From: Pseudomonas_T sp032052615
Lineage (GTDB): Bacteria > Pseudomonadota > Gammaproteobacteria > Pseudomonadales > Pseudomonadaceae
Direction of reading: 5' to 3'
Length of the DNA stretch: 64,000 nt
Assembly: GCA_032052615.1 (NCBI GenBank)
Contig: DAMBWF010000001.1
Span: 558,001 to 622,000 of the forward strand
Shown here: positions 7,809-17,721 of the stretch, piece by piece
How the letters are laid out: the number at the start of each line of letters is the position of its first letter
Numbering within the stretch: position 1 is the first letter of the stretch
Notes under the pieces: generated by a model
The model's input: only the letters and a program-made list of their open reading frames with translations
Database searches by the model: none
Told to the model about the DNA's origin: nothing
Program-made: the position numbers and the translations under genes

Positions 7809-9393
7809 TGTCCCGAGGCTCGTCCGCCAGTTCGGGGTAGTCCAGGGTGTAGTGCAGGCCCCGGCTCTCGCGGCGCTGCATGGCCGAACGAATGATCAGG
7901 TCGGCCACCAAGGCCAGGTTGCGTAATTCGATCAGGTCGCGGCTCACCTTGTAATTGCTGTAGAACTCGTCGATTTCTCCGAGCAGCAGGCGAACACGGT
8001 GCTGGGCCCGCTGCAAGCGCTTGTTGGTGCGCACGATACCGACGTAGTCCCACATGAACCGGCGCAGTTCATCCCAGTTGTGAGCGATGATCACGTCCTC
8101 GTCCGAATCGGTGACCTGGCTCGCATCCCAGTCCGGCAGGTTGTCCGGCATGGGCGCCCGGGGCGCCTTCTCGACGATGTCGCTGGCGGCCGAATGGGCG
8201 TAGACGAAGCATTCCAGCAGTGAGTTGCTGGCCATCCGGTTGGCCCCGTGCAAGCCGGTGAAGGTGGTTTCGCCGATGGCGTAAAGGCCGGGAATATCGG
8301 TTTGGCCCTGGCGATCGACCACCACTCCGCCACACGTATAGTGAGCCGCCGGCACAACGGGGATCGGCTCGCGGGTGATATCGATGCCAAACGTCAGGCA
8401 GCGCTCATAAACGGTCGGGAAGTGCGTTCTGATGAAGCTCGCCGGCTTGTGGCTGATGTCCAGGTAGACGCAGTCCACGCCGAGGCGCTTCATCTCGTGG
8501 TCGATGGCGCGCGCCACCACGTCCCGGGGCGCTAGCTCGGCGCGGCTGTCGAAGCGCTGCATGAAGCGTTCCCCGTTGGGAAGGCGCAGCAGGCCGCCTT
8601 CGCCGCGCACCGCCTCGGTGATCAAGAAGCTCTTGGCCTGGGGGTGGTAGAGGCAAGTGGGGTGGAATTGGTTGAATTCCAGGTTGCCTACTCGGCAGCC
8701 GGCGCGCCAGGCCATGGCGATGCCGTCGCCACAGGTGCTGTCGGGGTTGCTGGTATAGAGGTAGACCTTGGAGGCGCCACCGCAGGCGAGCACCACGAAG
8801 CGCGCATGGTAGGTGTCGACTTCGCCGCTGAGCCGGTTCAGCACGTAGGCTCCCAGGCAGCGATTGCCCGGCAGGCCGATCCGGCGCTCGGTGATCAGGT
8901 CCACGGCGACCCGTTGTTCCAGCAGCTCGAGGTTGGGGCGTTGGCGAGCCTTGTCCAACAGGGTGTTGAAAATCGCCGCGCCAGTGGCATCGGCCGCATG
9001 GATGATGCGGCGATGGCTGTGACCGCCCTCGCGGGTCAGGTGATAGGCGAACCCGCTCTCTTCCCGGTCGGGGCCTTCGGCCCGGGTAAAGGGAACGCCT
9101 TGGTCGATCAGCCAATGAATGGCTTCGCGACTGCGTTCGACGGTGAAGCGCACGGCCTCCTCCCGGCAGAGGCCAGCGCCGGCGTTCAAGGTGTCCTGGA
9201 CATGGGAGTCGATGGTGTCCGTATCGTCCAGCACGGCGGCGACGCCGCCCTGGGCCCAATAGGTCGAGCCGCTGGCCAGGTCGCCCTTGCTCAGGATGCC
9301 GACCCGCAAATGCACGGGGAGCGCAAGGGCCAGGGTAAGGCCGGCGGCGCCGCTGCCGATTACCAGAACATCGTGCCGGTGGTGTTGGCTCAT
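7777..9393 (-). CDS. nadB: L-aspartate oxidase
   Basis: Flavoprotein of 538 residues that oxidises L-aspartate to iminoaspartate, the first step of de novo NAD synthesis with NadA. The FAD-binding dinucleotide fold VIGSGAAGL is at 11-19. The oxidase/fumarate reductase core is present, with STYWAQGG, QFHPTCLY, ITEAVRGEGG and the GLHGANRMASNSLLE segment that binds FAD. The length equals that of pseudomonad NadB. The ATG at 9393 gives MSQHHRHDVLVIG; longer in-frame starts run into the algU promoter region. It is divergent from algU, as in other Pseudomonas. Confidence 0.97.
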   Translation of the reverse strand: MSQHHRHDVLVIGSGAAGLTLALALPVHLRVGILSKGDLASGSTYWAQGGVAAVLDDTDTIDSHVQDTLNAGAGLCREEAVRFTVERSREAIHWLIDQGVPFTRAEGPDREESGFAYHLTREGGHSHRRIIHAADATGAAIFNTLLDKARQRPNLELLEQRVAVDLITERRIGLPGNRCLGAYVLNRLSGEVDTYHARFVVLACGGASKVYLYTSNPDSTCGDGIAMAWRAGCRVGNLEFNQFHPTCLYHPQAKSFLITEAVRGEGGLLRLPNGERFMQRFDSRAELAPRDVVARAIDHEMKRLGVDCVYLDISHKPASFIRTHFPTVYERCLTFGIDITREPIPVVPAAHYTCGGVVVDRQGQTDIPGLYAIGETTFTGLHGANRMASNSLLECFVYAHSAASDIVEKAPRAPMPDNLPDWDASQVTDSDEDVIIAHNWDELRRFMWDYVGIVRTNKRLQRAQHRVRLLLGEIDEFYSNYKVSRDLIELRNLALVADLIIRSAMQRRESRGLHYTLDYPELADEPRDTILVPPLYGD

Positions 9394-9478
9394 GGTAGAA
9401 GTCCGGGTCAGAACGCTCGCTAGTATATAGAGGGGACCAGCGGCACAATAGCTGGCCGCTCGGGTGATGGCGCTCTGG

Positions 9479-9504
9479 AACTTTCCCTGGTACAGGGGTT
9501 CCAT
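9479..9504 (+). promoter_or_regulatory. Possible second AlgU (sigma-22/RpoE-type) promoter
   Basis: GAACTT at 9479-9484 is followed after 16 bases by TCCA at 9501-9504. The -35 box is perfect, the -10 box weaker. The site sits in an imperfect palindrome that begins GGAAC (9478) and ends GTTCC (9503), so a DNA-binding protein or an RNA hairpin could also be involved. Confidence 0.4.
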
Positions 9505-9665
9505 AGCAGGTCACCCTTGAACGGGACACGGCTTGTTTCGGTGGCTGCCTGGATGAAACCACCCGCCGCAACGAGTGAATTATGAGTGCAGCCAAGTGGA
9601 AGCCTGGCTGCACAATTCCGCGCAGGACAGTGAAACGATTCTGCGGGAAGCTTGCTTGGAGGGGA

Positions 9666-9691
9666 GAACTTTTGCGCAACGCCCGAGTCTA
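9666..9691 (+). promoter_or_regulatory. AlgU-dependent autoregulatory promoter of algU
   Basis: GAACTT at 9666-9671, a 16-base spacer and TCTA at 9688-9691 match the extracytoplasmic sigma-22 consensus (GAACTT, 16-17 bases, TCtgA). It lies about 60 bases before the algU start codon. Its wording is very close to what I recall of the P1 promoter of P. aeruginosa algU, which AlgU itself uses. Confidence 0.75.
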
Positions 9692-9751
9692 TTTTGGCAG
9701 TTCGGTCTGCTGGTTGGCGCGACATTCCTGCATACGAAAAGAGGAGTGCCC

Positions 9752-10333
9752 ATGCTGACCCAAGAGCAGGATCAACAGTTAGTCGAGCGAGTGCAGAAAG
9801 GCGACAAGCGGGCTTTCGACCTGCTGGTGCTCAAGTACCAGCACAAGATTCTGGGACTGATCGTGCGGTTCGTTCACGATACCCAAGAAGCCCAGGATGT
9901 CGCTCAAGAAGCCTTCATCAAGGCTTACCGTGCACTCGGAAACTTCCGCGGAGACAGCGCTTTTTATACCTGGCTGTACCGTATCGCCATCAACACGGCG
10001 AAGAACCACTTGGTGGCACGTGGACGCAGGCCCCCGGACAGTGATGTAAGCGCTGAAGATGCCGAGTTCTACGATGGCGATCATGCCCTTAAGGATATCG
10101 AATCGCCCGAGCGTTCTCTGCTGAGGGATGAGATCGAAGGCACCGTTCATCGAACCATCCAGCAATTACCAGAAGATTTGCGTACCGCTTTAACATTACG
10201 CGAATTCGACGGTCTGAGTTACGAAGACATTGCCAGTGTGATGCAGTGTCCAGTTGGTACCGTGCGCTCCCGTATATTCAGAGCGCGTGAAGCCATCGAT
10301 AAAGCCCTGCAACCGTTATTGCAGGAAGCCTAG
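9752..10333 (+). CDS. algU: RNA polymerase sigma factor AlgU (RpoE, sigma-22)
   Basis: ECF sigma factor of 193 residues that drives envelope-stress genes and, in pseudomonads, alginate synthesis. Region 2 (DLLVLKYQHKILGLIVRFVHD ... QDVAQEAFIKAYRALGNFRG) and region 4 (LPEDLRTALTLREFDGLSYEDIA ... VGTVRSRIFRARE) are both intact. A GAGGAG ribosome site at 9741-9746 fits the ATG at 9752. It is followed after 30 bases by its anti-sigma gene mucA. At least one AlgU-type promoter lies upstream, so it is likely autoregulated. Confidence 0.98.
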   Translation: MLTQEQDQQLVERVQKGDKRAFDLLVLKYQHKILGLIVRFVHDTQEAQDVAQEAFIKAYRALGNFRGDSAFYTWLYRIAINTAKNHLVARGRRPPDSDVSAEDAEFYDGDHALKDIESPERSLLRDEIEGTVHRTIQQLPEDLRTALTLREFDGLSYEDIASVMQCPVGTVRSRIFRAREAIDKALQPLLQEA

Positions 10334-10363
10334 GCAGCGGCGATAGCCAAGAGAGGAAACGCC

Positions 10364-10912
10364 ATGAATCGTGAAACCCTGCAGGAATCGCTGTCCGCGG
10401 TGATGGATAACGAAGCGGACGAACTGGAACTGCGGAGAGTGCTGAGCGCCAGCGAAGGCGAGGATGTTCGTGCCAATTGGGCGCGCTATCAAATAGCACG
10501 TGCCGCCATGCATAAAGAATTGCTCGTTCCCCGTTTGGATATCGCCGCAGCTGTTTCGGCTGCGCTCGCGGATGAAGCCGCTCCGGCCAAAACATCCGCA
10601 CCGTGGCGTGGTTTGGCGCGACTGGCTGTAGCAGCCTCGGTGACGGTCGCCGTTCTGGCGGGTGTGCGCTTGTACAACCAAGACGAGATGGGTGCAGAAT
10701 TGGCACAGCAAGGGGCTGTCCAATCCGTGCCGGCAGCAGTGACTGCTCCTCAAGCCAAGGGACCCGCCGTATTGGCTGGGTATACCGAGGAAACTACGCT
10801 CGAAGCACCGGCTGCTAATGCCCAGGAGAATCGATCGGATTGGCAAGAGCAGCAGCCCGCGCCCATGAGCCAGCAATCCAGTGGCGCCGATTCCGCGATG
10901 GAAGCCCGTTGA
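10364..10912 (+). CDS. mucA: Anti-sigma factor MucA with altered, shortened C-terminus
   Basis: Inner-membrane anti-sigma factor of 182 residues that holds AlgU inactive. The cytoplasmic AlgU-binding part (1-80, with LSAVMDNEADELELRRVL) is well kept. One membrane helix spans about 86-104. The periplasmic part keeps KGPAVLAGYTEE (132-143), which contains the Ala-Gly bond cut by AlgW in P. aeruginosa. After WQEQ (160-163) it departs: the conserved LPxYLRQHxQ-type segment and the last part seen in P. aeruginosa MucA (194 residues as I remember it) are missing, and the protein ends in QQSSGADSAMEAR. That lost segment lies in the periplasmic region that contacts MucB, and mucB is absent here. The frame is open throughout, so this is not a truncation by frameshift in the window. 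Confidence 0.95.
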   Translation: MNRETLQESLSAVMDNEADELELRRVLSASEGEDVRANWARYQIARAAMHKELLVPRLDIAAAVSAALADEAAPAKTSAPWRGLARLAVAASVTVAVLAGVRLYNQDEMGAELAQQGAVQSVPAAVTAPQAKGPAVLAGYTEETTLEAPAANAQENRSDWQEQQPAPMSQQSSGADSAMEAR

Positions 10913-11013
10913 GATTGCTGTCGTTGTACTCTTACCGTCTTAGACCGACCGGCTTACGTAGAGCTACAGGTATCTAAGTAGTAACGCTTGGTCGCTTCAA
11001 TGACTAAGCAGAG

Positions 11014-11056
11014 ACTTCTCCACCCCTTTGAATTGAATGCAAGAGGGTGGGGAAGT
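11014..11056. other. Strong inverted repeat (RNA hairpin) in the mucA-mucD gap
   Basis: The arm 11014-11025 pairs with 11045-11056 over 12 bases with one G-T wobble (core CTTCTCCACCC against GGGTGGGGAAG). The loop is 19 bases. It starts about 100 bases after the mucA stop. No T-run follows on the plus strand, so it does not look like a simple terminator; an attenuator, RNA-processing site or part of a small RNA is possible. Confidence 0.5.
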
Positions 11057-11160
11057 AGAGGTGTCTGTCATTGGGATGAACACCAGAGTCAATTTTCCCT
11101 TAATTAATGTGCCGGTGCGAAGATAGCTCGTAGCGTTTCTGCTTGCGTGCCCGCAAATCG

Positions 11161-11216
11161 CTTAGCGCAGCGAGCGATCATCGTTTTAAATATTCAAAGT
11201 GTAGGGTTGCGCTAAG
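11161..11216. repeat. Inverted repeat in the mucA-mucD gap
   Basis: CTTAGCGCA at 11161-11169 is repeated inverted as TGCGCTAAG at 11208-11216, separated by 38 AT-rich bases. One wobble and one more pair extend the stem inward. It may form a second RNA hairpin in the transcript or mark the edges of a past insertion. Confidence 0.45.
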
Positions 11217-11445
11217 GCCAAGTTTGCTTTGGTGATTGATCTGCCAAAGTGCATGCTACATCGGCGAATGCCTAAAGTCATAAGCGCAGGCCGTAGCGGA
11301 AGTTGCAATGACCATGCCTTATAGCAAGGGGTAATGTACGTTCGGCAGATTCAGACTGGCTAAGGCCATTGCCTTCGTCATGTATCGGCTCAAGGCGTTC
11401 GCCTGTTCGAGCCATTCCCTCGCGTTTAACGGGAGCCTTCTATCA

Positions 11446-12873
11446 ATGCTAAAGCTGAAAACCTACCTAATAGCGGTTGCCGCGGTGCTTCTGTTGGGGC
11501 AGTCGCTGGGTGCTCAGGCCGATTTGCCGGACTTTACGCCTCTAGTCGAGGAAGCTTCGCCCGCAGTGGTGAATATCAGTACGCGACAGAAGCTACCTGA
11601 TCGGAGTCTATCCGCGAATGCTCAGGGTATTCCGGACCTGGAGGGCTTGCCGCCGATGTTCCGTGAGTTCTTCGAGCGTAGCATTCCACAAATGCCCCGT
11701 AACCCAGGCGGTCGTCAGCGTGAAGCTCAATCGCTAGGCTCGGGTTTTATCATCTCGCCGGACGGTTATGTCCTGACGAACAACCATGTTGTCGCGGGAG
11801 CCGACGAAATCATCGTGCGGCTCTCCGATCGCAGCGAACTGAAGGCCAAGCTGATCGGGGCCGATGCGCGCACCGACGTGGCGCTCCTCAAGGTGGAAGG
11901 CAAGGGGCTGCCAACCGTGAAGCTGGGCAAGTCCGAACCGCTGAAAGTGGGCGAGTGGGTACTGGCCATCGGTTCGCCCTTCGGGTTCGATCATTCGGTG
12001 ACCGCCGGGATCGTTTCCGCTAAGGGGCGTAACCTTCCCAATGAAAGTTATGTGCCTTTCATTCAGACCGACGTTGCGATCAATCCGGGCAACTCGGGTG
12101 GCCCGCTCTTCAACCTGAAGGGAGAAGTGGTTGGGATTAACTCCCAGATCTTCACCCGTTCGGGCGGTTTCATGGGTCTTTCATTCGCTATTCCGATCGA
12201 TGTCGCGCTCAGCGTATCCGACCAGCTCAAGACTGAAGGCAAGGTCAGCCGTGGCTGGCTTGGCGTGGTGATTCAGGAGGTCAACAAGGACCTCGCCGAG
12301 TCCTTCGGTCTCGAGAAGCCGGCTGGTGCGCTGGTGGCCCAAGTATTGGAAGACGGCCCCGCAGCGAAAGGTGGGTTGCAAGTCGGTGACGTGATCCTCA
12401 GCCTTGATGGCAAGCCGATCATCATGTCTGGCGATCTGCCCCATTTGGTCGGTGCGCTCAAGCCCGGCAGTTCTGCCAATCTTGAAGTGGTGCGTGAAGG
12501 AACCCACAAGACGCTCAAGGTAACCATCGGCAACCTGCCGGACGATGATGAAGATGTCGCGGGAGCCGGTGCGTCTCAGGGTACGGAACGCAGCAGCAAT
12601 CGTCTGGGCGTCGCTGTGGCGGAACTGTCCGCCGAGCAGCGCAAGGCGTTGGATATCAAGGGTGGCGTAATCATCAAGGAGGTGTTGGATGGTCCAGCCG
12701 CGCTGATCGGCCTTCGCCCGGGGGACGTCATCACCCATCTGAATAACCAGGCCATAGACTCAGCGAAGACCTTTACCGAGATCGCCCAAGGGCTACCGAA
12801 GAATCGCTCGGTCTCGATGCGGGTGCTTCGGCAGGGGCGGGCCAGCTTCATTACCTTCAAGCTGGCGGAATGA
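11446..12873 (+). CDS. mucD: Periplasmic serine protease MucD (DegP/HtrA family)
   Basis: HtrA-type protease and chaperone of 475 residues that clears misfolded envelope proteins and dampens AlgU activation. A signal peptide (cleavage likely after GAQA, residue 25) is followed by a trypsin-like domain with the catalytic triad H114 (TNNHVV), D144 (ARTDVALL) and S217 (GNSGGP), then two PDZ domains (about 270-360 and 390-470). The start MLKLKTYLI has a GGGAG ribosome site at 11431-11435; an upstream in-frame ATG would disturb the signal peptide. It is normally the last gene of the algU operon and is here separated from mucA by a long gap, so it probably relies on its own promoter. Confidence 0.97.
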   Translation: MLKLKTYLIAVAAVLLLGQSLGAQADLPDFTPLVEEASPAVVNISTRQKLPDRSLSANAQGIPDLEGLPPMFREFFERSIPQMPRNPGGRQREAQSLGSGFIISPDGYVLTNNHVVAGADEIIVRLSDRSELKAKLIGADARTDVALLKVEGKGLPTVKLGKSEPLKVGEWVLAIGSPFGFDHSVTAGIVSAKGRNLPNESYVPFIQTDVAINPGNSGGPLFNLKGEVVGINSQIFTRSGGFMGLSFAIPIDVALSVSDQLKTEGKVSRGWLGVVIQEVNKDLAESFGLEKPAGALVAQVLEDGPAAKGGLQVGDVILSLDGKPIIMSGDLPHLVGALKPGSSANLEVVREGTHKTLKVTIGNLPDDDEDVAGAGASQGTERSSNRLGVAVAELSAEQRKALDIKGGVIIKEVLDGPAALIGLRPGDVITHLNNQAIDSAKTFTEIAQGLPKNRSVSMRVLRQGRASFITFKLAE

Positions 12874-12880
12874 CCCAACC

Positions 12881-12908
12881 AGAAAGGGCGGCCTAGGCCG
12901 CCCTTTCT
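12881..12908 (+). terminator. Terminator after mucD
   Basis: A perfect self-complementary sequence of 28 bases centred on CCTAGG begins 8 bases past the mucD stop and ends in CTTTCT. It separates the muc locus from lepA. Confidence 0.75.
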
Positions 12909-13018
12909 CATGGGGCCACCGTCCTTTGCCATACGTGACGGCCTGCCGGGGGATCGGGTAAACTCCGCGACTATTTTTCAAACGAGCAACCAGCTCGTGC
13001 CATCTCGAGTGTTGATCC

Positions 13019-14818
<1,800 letters not shown>

Positions 14819-14823
14819 GGTCT

Positions 14824-15678
14824 ATGACGATCAATTTCCCGCTGTTGCTGGTTATCGCCGTGGCCGTCTGCGGCCTTCTCGCGCTGTTCGATCTGCTCGT
14901 GCTGGCGCCCCGTCGTCGCACGGCCATCGCCGCTTACACCGGGCAGGTAGGGGAGCCGGATCCGGCCACCCTCGAACGCTTGAACAAAGAGCCGATGCTG
15001 GTTGAGTACGGCAAGTCCTTCTTCCCCGTGCTGGCCATCGTATTGGTGCTGCGTTCCTTCTTGGTAGAACCCTTCCAGATTCCCTCCGGCTCGATGAAGC
15101 CGACCTTGGAAGTCGGCGATTTCATTCTGGTGAACAAGTTCGCCTACGGCATCCGTCTGCCGGTGATCGACACCAAGGTGATCCCCATCGGCGACCCGCA
15201 ACGGGGCGATGTGATGGTGTTCCGTTACCCGAGCGAGCCGGACATCAATTACATCAAGCGCGTGGTGGGCCTGCCAGGCGATACCGTGCGGTACACCAGC
15301 GACAAGCACCTGTACGTCAACGGCCAACTGGTCGCCGAGACCCTGATTGGCGAAGAGCCCGGCACGCTGGGGAGCGCGACCCTTTATCAGGAAAAACTGG
15401 GCGAGGCGGAGCACCAGATTCGCAAGGAAATGCGGCGCTATCGCATCGAGCCGGACCGCGAGTGGAAGGTCCCCGCCGAGCACTATTTCATGATGGGCGA
15501 CAACCGCGACAACTCCAACGACAGCCGCTATTGGAACGACCCGAAGATTCCCAAGGAGCTGCTGGGCATGGTTCCCGACCGCAATATCGTCGGCAAGGCG
15601 TTCGCGGTCTGGCTGAGCTGGCCGGAGCCCAAACTGCACAGCCTGCCGACCCTCTCCCGGGTCGGCCTAATCCACTGA
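14824..15678 (+). CDS. lepB: Signal peptidase I
   Basis: Membrane-bound signal peptidase of 284 residues that removes signal peptides from Sec and Tat substrates. Two membrane helices (about 5-27 and 65-82) precede the periplasmic catalytic domain. The Ser-Lys dyad is S90 in PSGSMKPT and K145 in YIKRVVG; the box MGDNRDNSNDSRYW is intact. It lies 5 bases behind lepA, as in most proteobacteria. Confidence 0.98.
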   Translation: MTINFPLLLVIAVAVCGLLALFDLLVLAPRRRTAIAAYTGQVGEPDPATLERLNKEPMLVEYGKSFFPVLAIVLVLRSFLVEPFQIPSGSMKPTLEVGDFILVNKFAYGIRLPVIDTKVIPIGDPQRGDVMVFRYPSEPDINYIKRVVGLPGDTVRYTSDKHLYVNGQLVAETLIGEEPGTLGSATLYQEKLGEAEHQIRKEMRRYRIEPDREWKVPAEHYFMMGDNRDNSNDSRYWNDPKIPKELLGMVPDRNIVGKAFAVWLSWPEPKLHSLPTLSRVGLIH

Positions 15679-15737
15679 GGTCGGTGGCGGCCTGCGGGGC
15701 AGGCCGTTGAACGTCACACACATTCATGGGGTTGTAG

Positions 15738-16112
15738 ATGAGCGTTTCGCATTCTCAGAAAGGGATGTCGATGCTGAGCTGGGTCGTGGTGCTCGCCGTC
15801 GTGGCGTTTCTCGCCAGCGTTGCCTTCAAGATGATTCCGCATTACCTGGATTTCATGTCGCTGGAAAAGATCATCACGTCCGTCGAGACCGATAAAGCCA
15901 CCGAGATCAGGTCGGTCGGCGACTTCTACAACCATGTCGACAAGGGCATGCAAGTGAATGGCATCCGCGACCTGAACTCCCACGACATCATGACCGTGGA
16001 ACTGGCCAACGATCAGTTCAGGGTCCACCTGAAATACGAGAAGCGCGAGCCGATGATCCAGAACCTCGATCTGGTGGCCCGCTTCGACAAAGAGTTCCGT
16101 CTACGCCCGTGA
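15738..16112 (+). CDS. DUF4845 family membrane protein
   Basis: A 124-residue protein with one N-terminal membrane helix (about 11-31, MLSWVVVLAVVAFLASVAF) and a small extracytoplasmic domain. This DUF4845 gene is regularly found between lepB and rnc in pseudomonads. The function is unknown. It overlaps the GTG start of rnc by 4 bases, so the two are translationally coupled. Confidence 0.85.
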   Translation: MSVSHSQKGMSMLSWVVVLAVVAFLASVAFKMIPHYLDFMSLEKIITSVETDKATEIRSVGDFYNHVDKGMQVNGIRDLNSHDIMTVELANDQFRVHLKYEKREPMIQNLDLVARFDKEFRLRP

Positions 16113-16798
16113 GCCTGTCCCTTTCCCGTCTCGAGCGTCAGCTCGGCCACACATTCAAGGACCAGGAGTTGATGACCCTGGCCTTGACCCATCGCAGCTA
16201 CGCCGGCCGCAACAACGAGCGGCTGGAATTCCTCGGCGACGCGATTCTCAACTTCGTCGCCGGCGAAGCGCTCTACGAGCGCTTTCCCCAGGCCCGTGAA
16301 GGGCAGCTCTCGCGCCTGCGCGCCCGGTTGGTGAAAGGGGAAACCCTGGCCCTGCTGGCGCGCGGCTTCGAGCTGGGAGAGTACCTTCGGCTCGGCTCCG
16401 GCGAATTGAAGAGCGGCGGGTTCCGCCGCGAGTCGATCCTGGCCGACGCCTTGGAGGCCCTGATCGGCGCGATCTACCTGGATGCCGGCATGGACGTCGC
16501 CCGCGAGCGGGTGCTGGCCTGGCTGGCGGGCGAACTGGACGGCCTGACCCTGGTCGACACCAACAAGGACCCGAAGACCCGCTTGCAGGAATTCCTGCAG
16601 TCCCGGGCCTGCGAGCTGCCGCGCTACGAAGTGGTGGGCATCCAGGGCGAACCTCATTGCCGGACCTTTTTCGTCGAGTGCGAGGTCAACCTGTTGAACG
16701 ACAAGACCCAGGGCCAGGGCGCCAGCCGTCGGATCGCCGAGCAGGTGGCCGCCGCCGCCGCACTGATCGCCTTGGGCGTGGAGAACGGTCATGACTGA
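16109..16798 (+). CDS. rnc: Ribonuclease III
   Basis: Double-strand-specific endoribonuclease of 229 residues that processes rRNA precursors and structured mRNAs. The signature ERLEFLGDA is at 38-46 and the metal-binding residues in DALEALIGAIYLD follow; the double-stranded RNA-binding domain occupies about 155-226 and ends GASRRIAEQVAAAAAL. The start is GTG. It overlaps era by 8 bases. In E. coli rnc autoregulates the operon through a 5' hairpin; none was identified here. Confidence 0.98.
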   Translation: MSLSLSRLERQLGHTFKDQELMTLALTHRSYAGRNNERLEFLGDAILNFVAGEALYERFPQAREGQLSRLRARLVKGETLALLARGFELGEYLRLGSGELKSGGFRRESILADALEALIGAIYLDAGMDVARERVLAWLAGELDGLTLVDTNKDPKTRLQEFLQSRACELPRYEVVGIQGEPHCRTFFVECEVNLLNDKTQGQGASRRIAEQVAAAAALIALGVENGHD

Positions 16799-17693
16799 CG
16801 CCTCGACCACCCGCTGCGGCTACGTCGCCATCGTCGGGCGGCCCAACGTCGGCAAATCCACCCTGCTGAACCACATCCTCGGGCAGAAGCTGGCGATCAC
16901 CTCGCGCAAGCCCCAGACCACCCGGCACAACATGCTCGGCATCAAGACCGAGGGGGAGGTGCAGGCTATTTACGTCGACACCCCCGGCCTGCACAAGAAC
17001 AACGACAAGGCGCTGAACCGCTACATGAACAAGACCGCCTCGGCCGCCCTGCGGGACGTGGACGTGGTGGTGTTCGTGGTGGATCGCACCCGCTGGACCG
17101 AAGAGGACCAACTGGTGCTGGAGCGGCTCCAGTATGTCCAGGGGCCCTTGCTGATCGCGGTGAACAAGACCGATCGGCTGGACGACAAGGCCCTGTTGAT
17201 TCCCCACTTGGAATGGTTGCAGCAGCAGTTGCCGAACGCCGAAGTGGTGCCGATTTCCGCCCAGCAGGGCTACAACCTCGACACCCTGGAACGGCTGGTG
17301 GCCGAGCGCCTGCCGGAAAACGAGCATTTTTTCCCCGAGGACCAGATCACCGACCGCAGCAGCCGTTTCCTCGCCGCCGAGCTGGTGCGCGAGAAGATCA
17401 TGCGCCAGCTCGGCGCCGAGCTGCCCTACCAGATCACCGTGGAGATCGAGGAATTCAAGCAGGAGGGCCGCATCCTGCATATTCATGCCCTGATCCTGGT
17501 GGAGCGCGAGGGGCAGAAGAAGATCATCATCGGCGACAAGGGCGAGCGCATCAAACGCATTGGCCAGGAGGCGCGCAAGGACATGGAGGTGATGTTCGAC
17601 TCCAAGGTCATGCTCAACCTCTGGGTGAAAGTGAAGGGCGGCTGGTCCGACGACGAGCGCGCCCTGCGCTCCCTGGGCTACCTCGACGAGTGA
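16791..17693 (+). CDS. era: GTPase Era
   Basis: Ribosome-assembly GTPase of 300 residues that binds the 3' end of 16S rRNA. GTPase motifs GRPNVGKST, DTPGLH, NKTD and SAQ are present, followed by the C-terminal KH domain (IIIGDKGERIKRIGQEARKDME). It is preceded by rnc with overlap, the near-universal rnc-era pair. Confidence 0.98.
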   Translation: MTDASTTRCGYVAIVGRPNVGKSTLLNHILGQKLAITSRKPQTTRHNMLGIKTEGEVQAIYVDTPGLHKNNDKALNRYMNKTASAALRDVDVVVFVVDRTRWTEEDQLVLERLQYVQGPLLIAVNKTDRLDDKALLIPHLEWLQQQLPNAEVVPISAQQGYNLDTLERLVAERLPENEHFFPEDQITDRSSRFLAAELVREKIMRQLGAELPYQITVEIEEFKQEGRILHIHALILVEREGQKKIIIGDKGERIKRIGQEARKDMEVMFDSKVMLNLWVKVKGGWSDDERALRSLGYLDE

Positions 17694-17721
17694 GGCGAGA
17701 CGCCTCCTTTTTCTCGCGGCC

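Larger units (their letters stand above)
9394..9751. other. nadB-algU divergent intergenic region
   Basis: 358 bases without a convincing gene. It must carry the nadB promoter on the minus strand and the algU promoters on the plus strand. Two AlgU-type promoter matches are given separately. The sequence is clearly AT-richer than the flanking nadB coding region. Confidence 0.7.
10913..11445. other. 533-base non-coding gap where mucB and mucC are expected
   Basis: In Pseudomonas the order is algU-mucA-mucB-mucC-mucD. Here the mucA stop is followed by a stretch with stop codons in all frames and no sign of MucB or MucC sequence; mucD starts at its far end. The stretch is AT-richer than the window (28 to 31 G+C in the 60-base blocks 11161-11220 and 11101-11160, against 37 in a putA block such as 26101-26160). 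It holds two inverted repeats, listed separately, and a short direct repeat GCTAAGGCCA near 11211 and 11361. It must contain the mucD promoter if read-through from mucA is limited. I could not identify a clean -35/-10 pair. Confidence 0.85.

Noticed and set aside
10981..11020. Possible integron attC-like site (TAACGCTTGG ... CTAAGC) in the mucA-mucD gap
   Set aside because: Matching R' and R'' core sites with the correct spacing and symmetry were not found.
10913..11445. Degraded mucB or mucC remnant
   Set aside because: Translation in forward frames gives frequent stops and nothing resembling MucB or MucC; no remnant can be claimed by eye.
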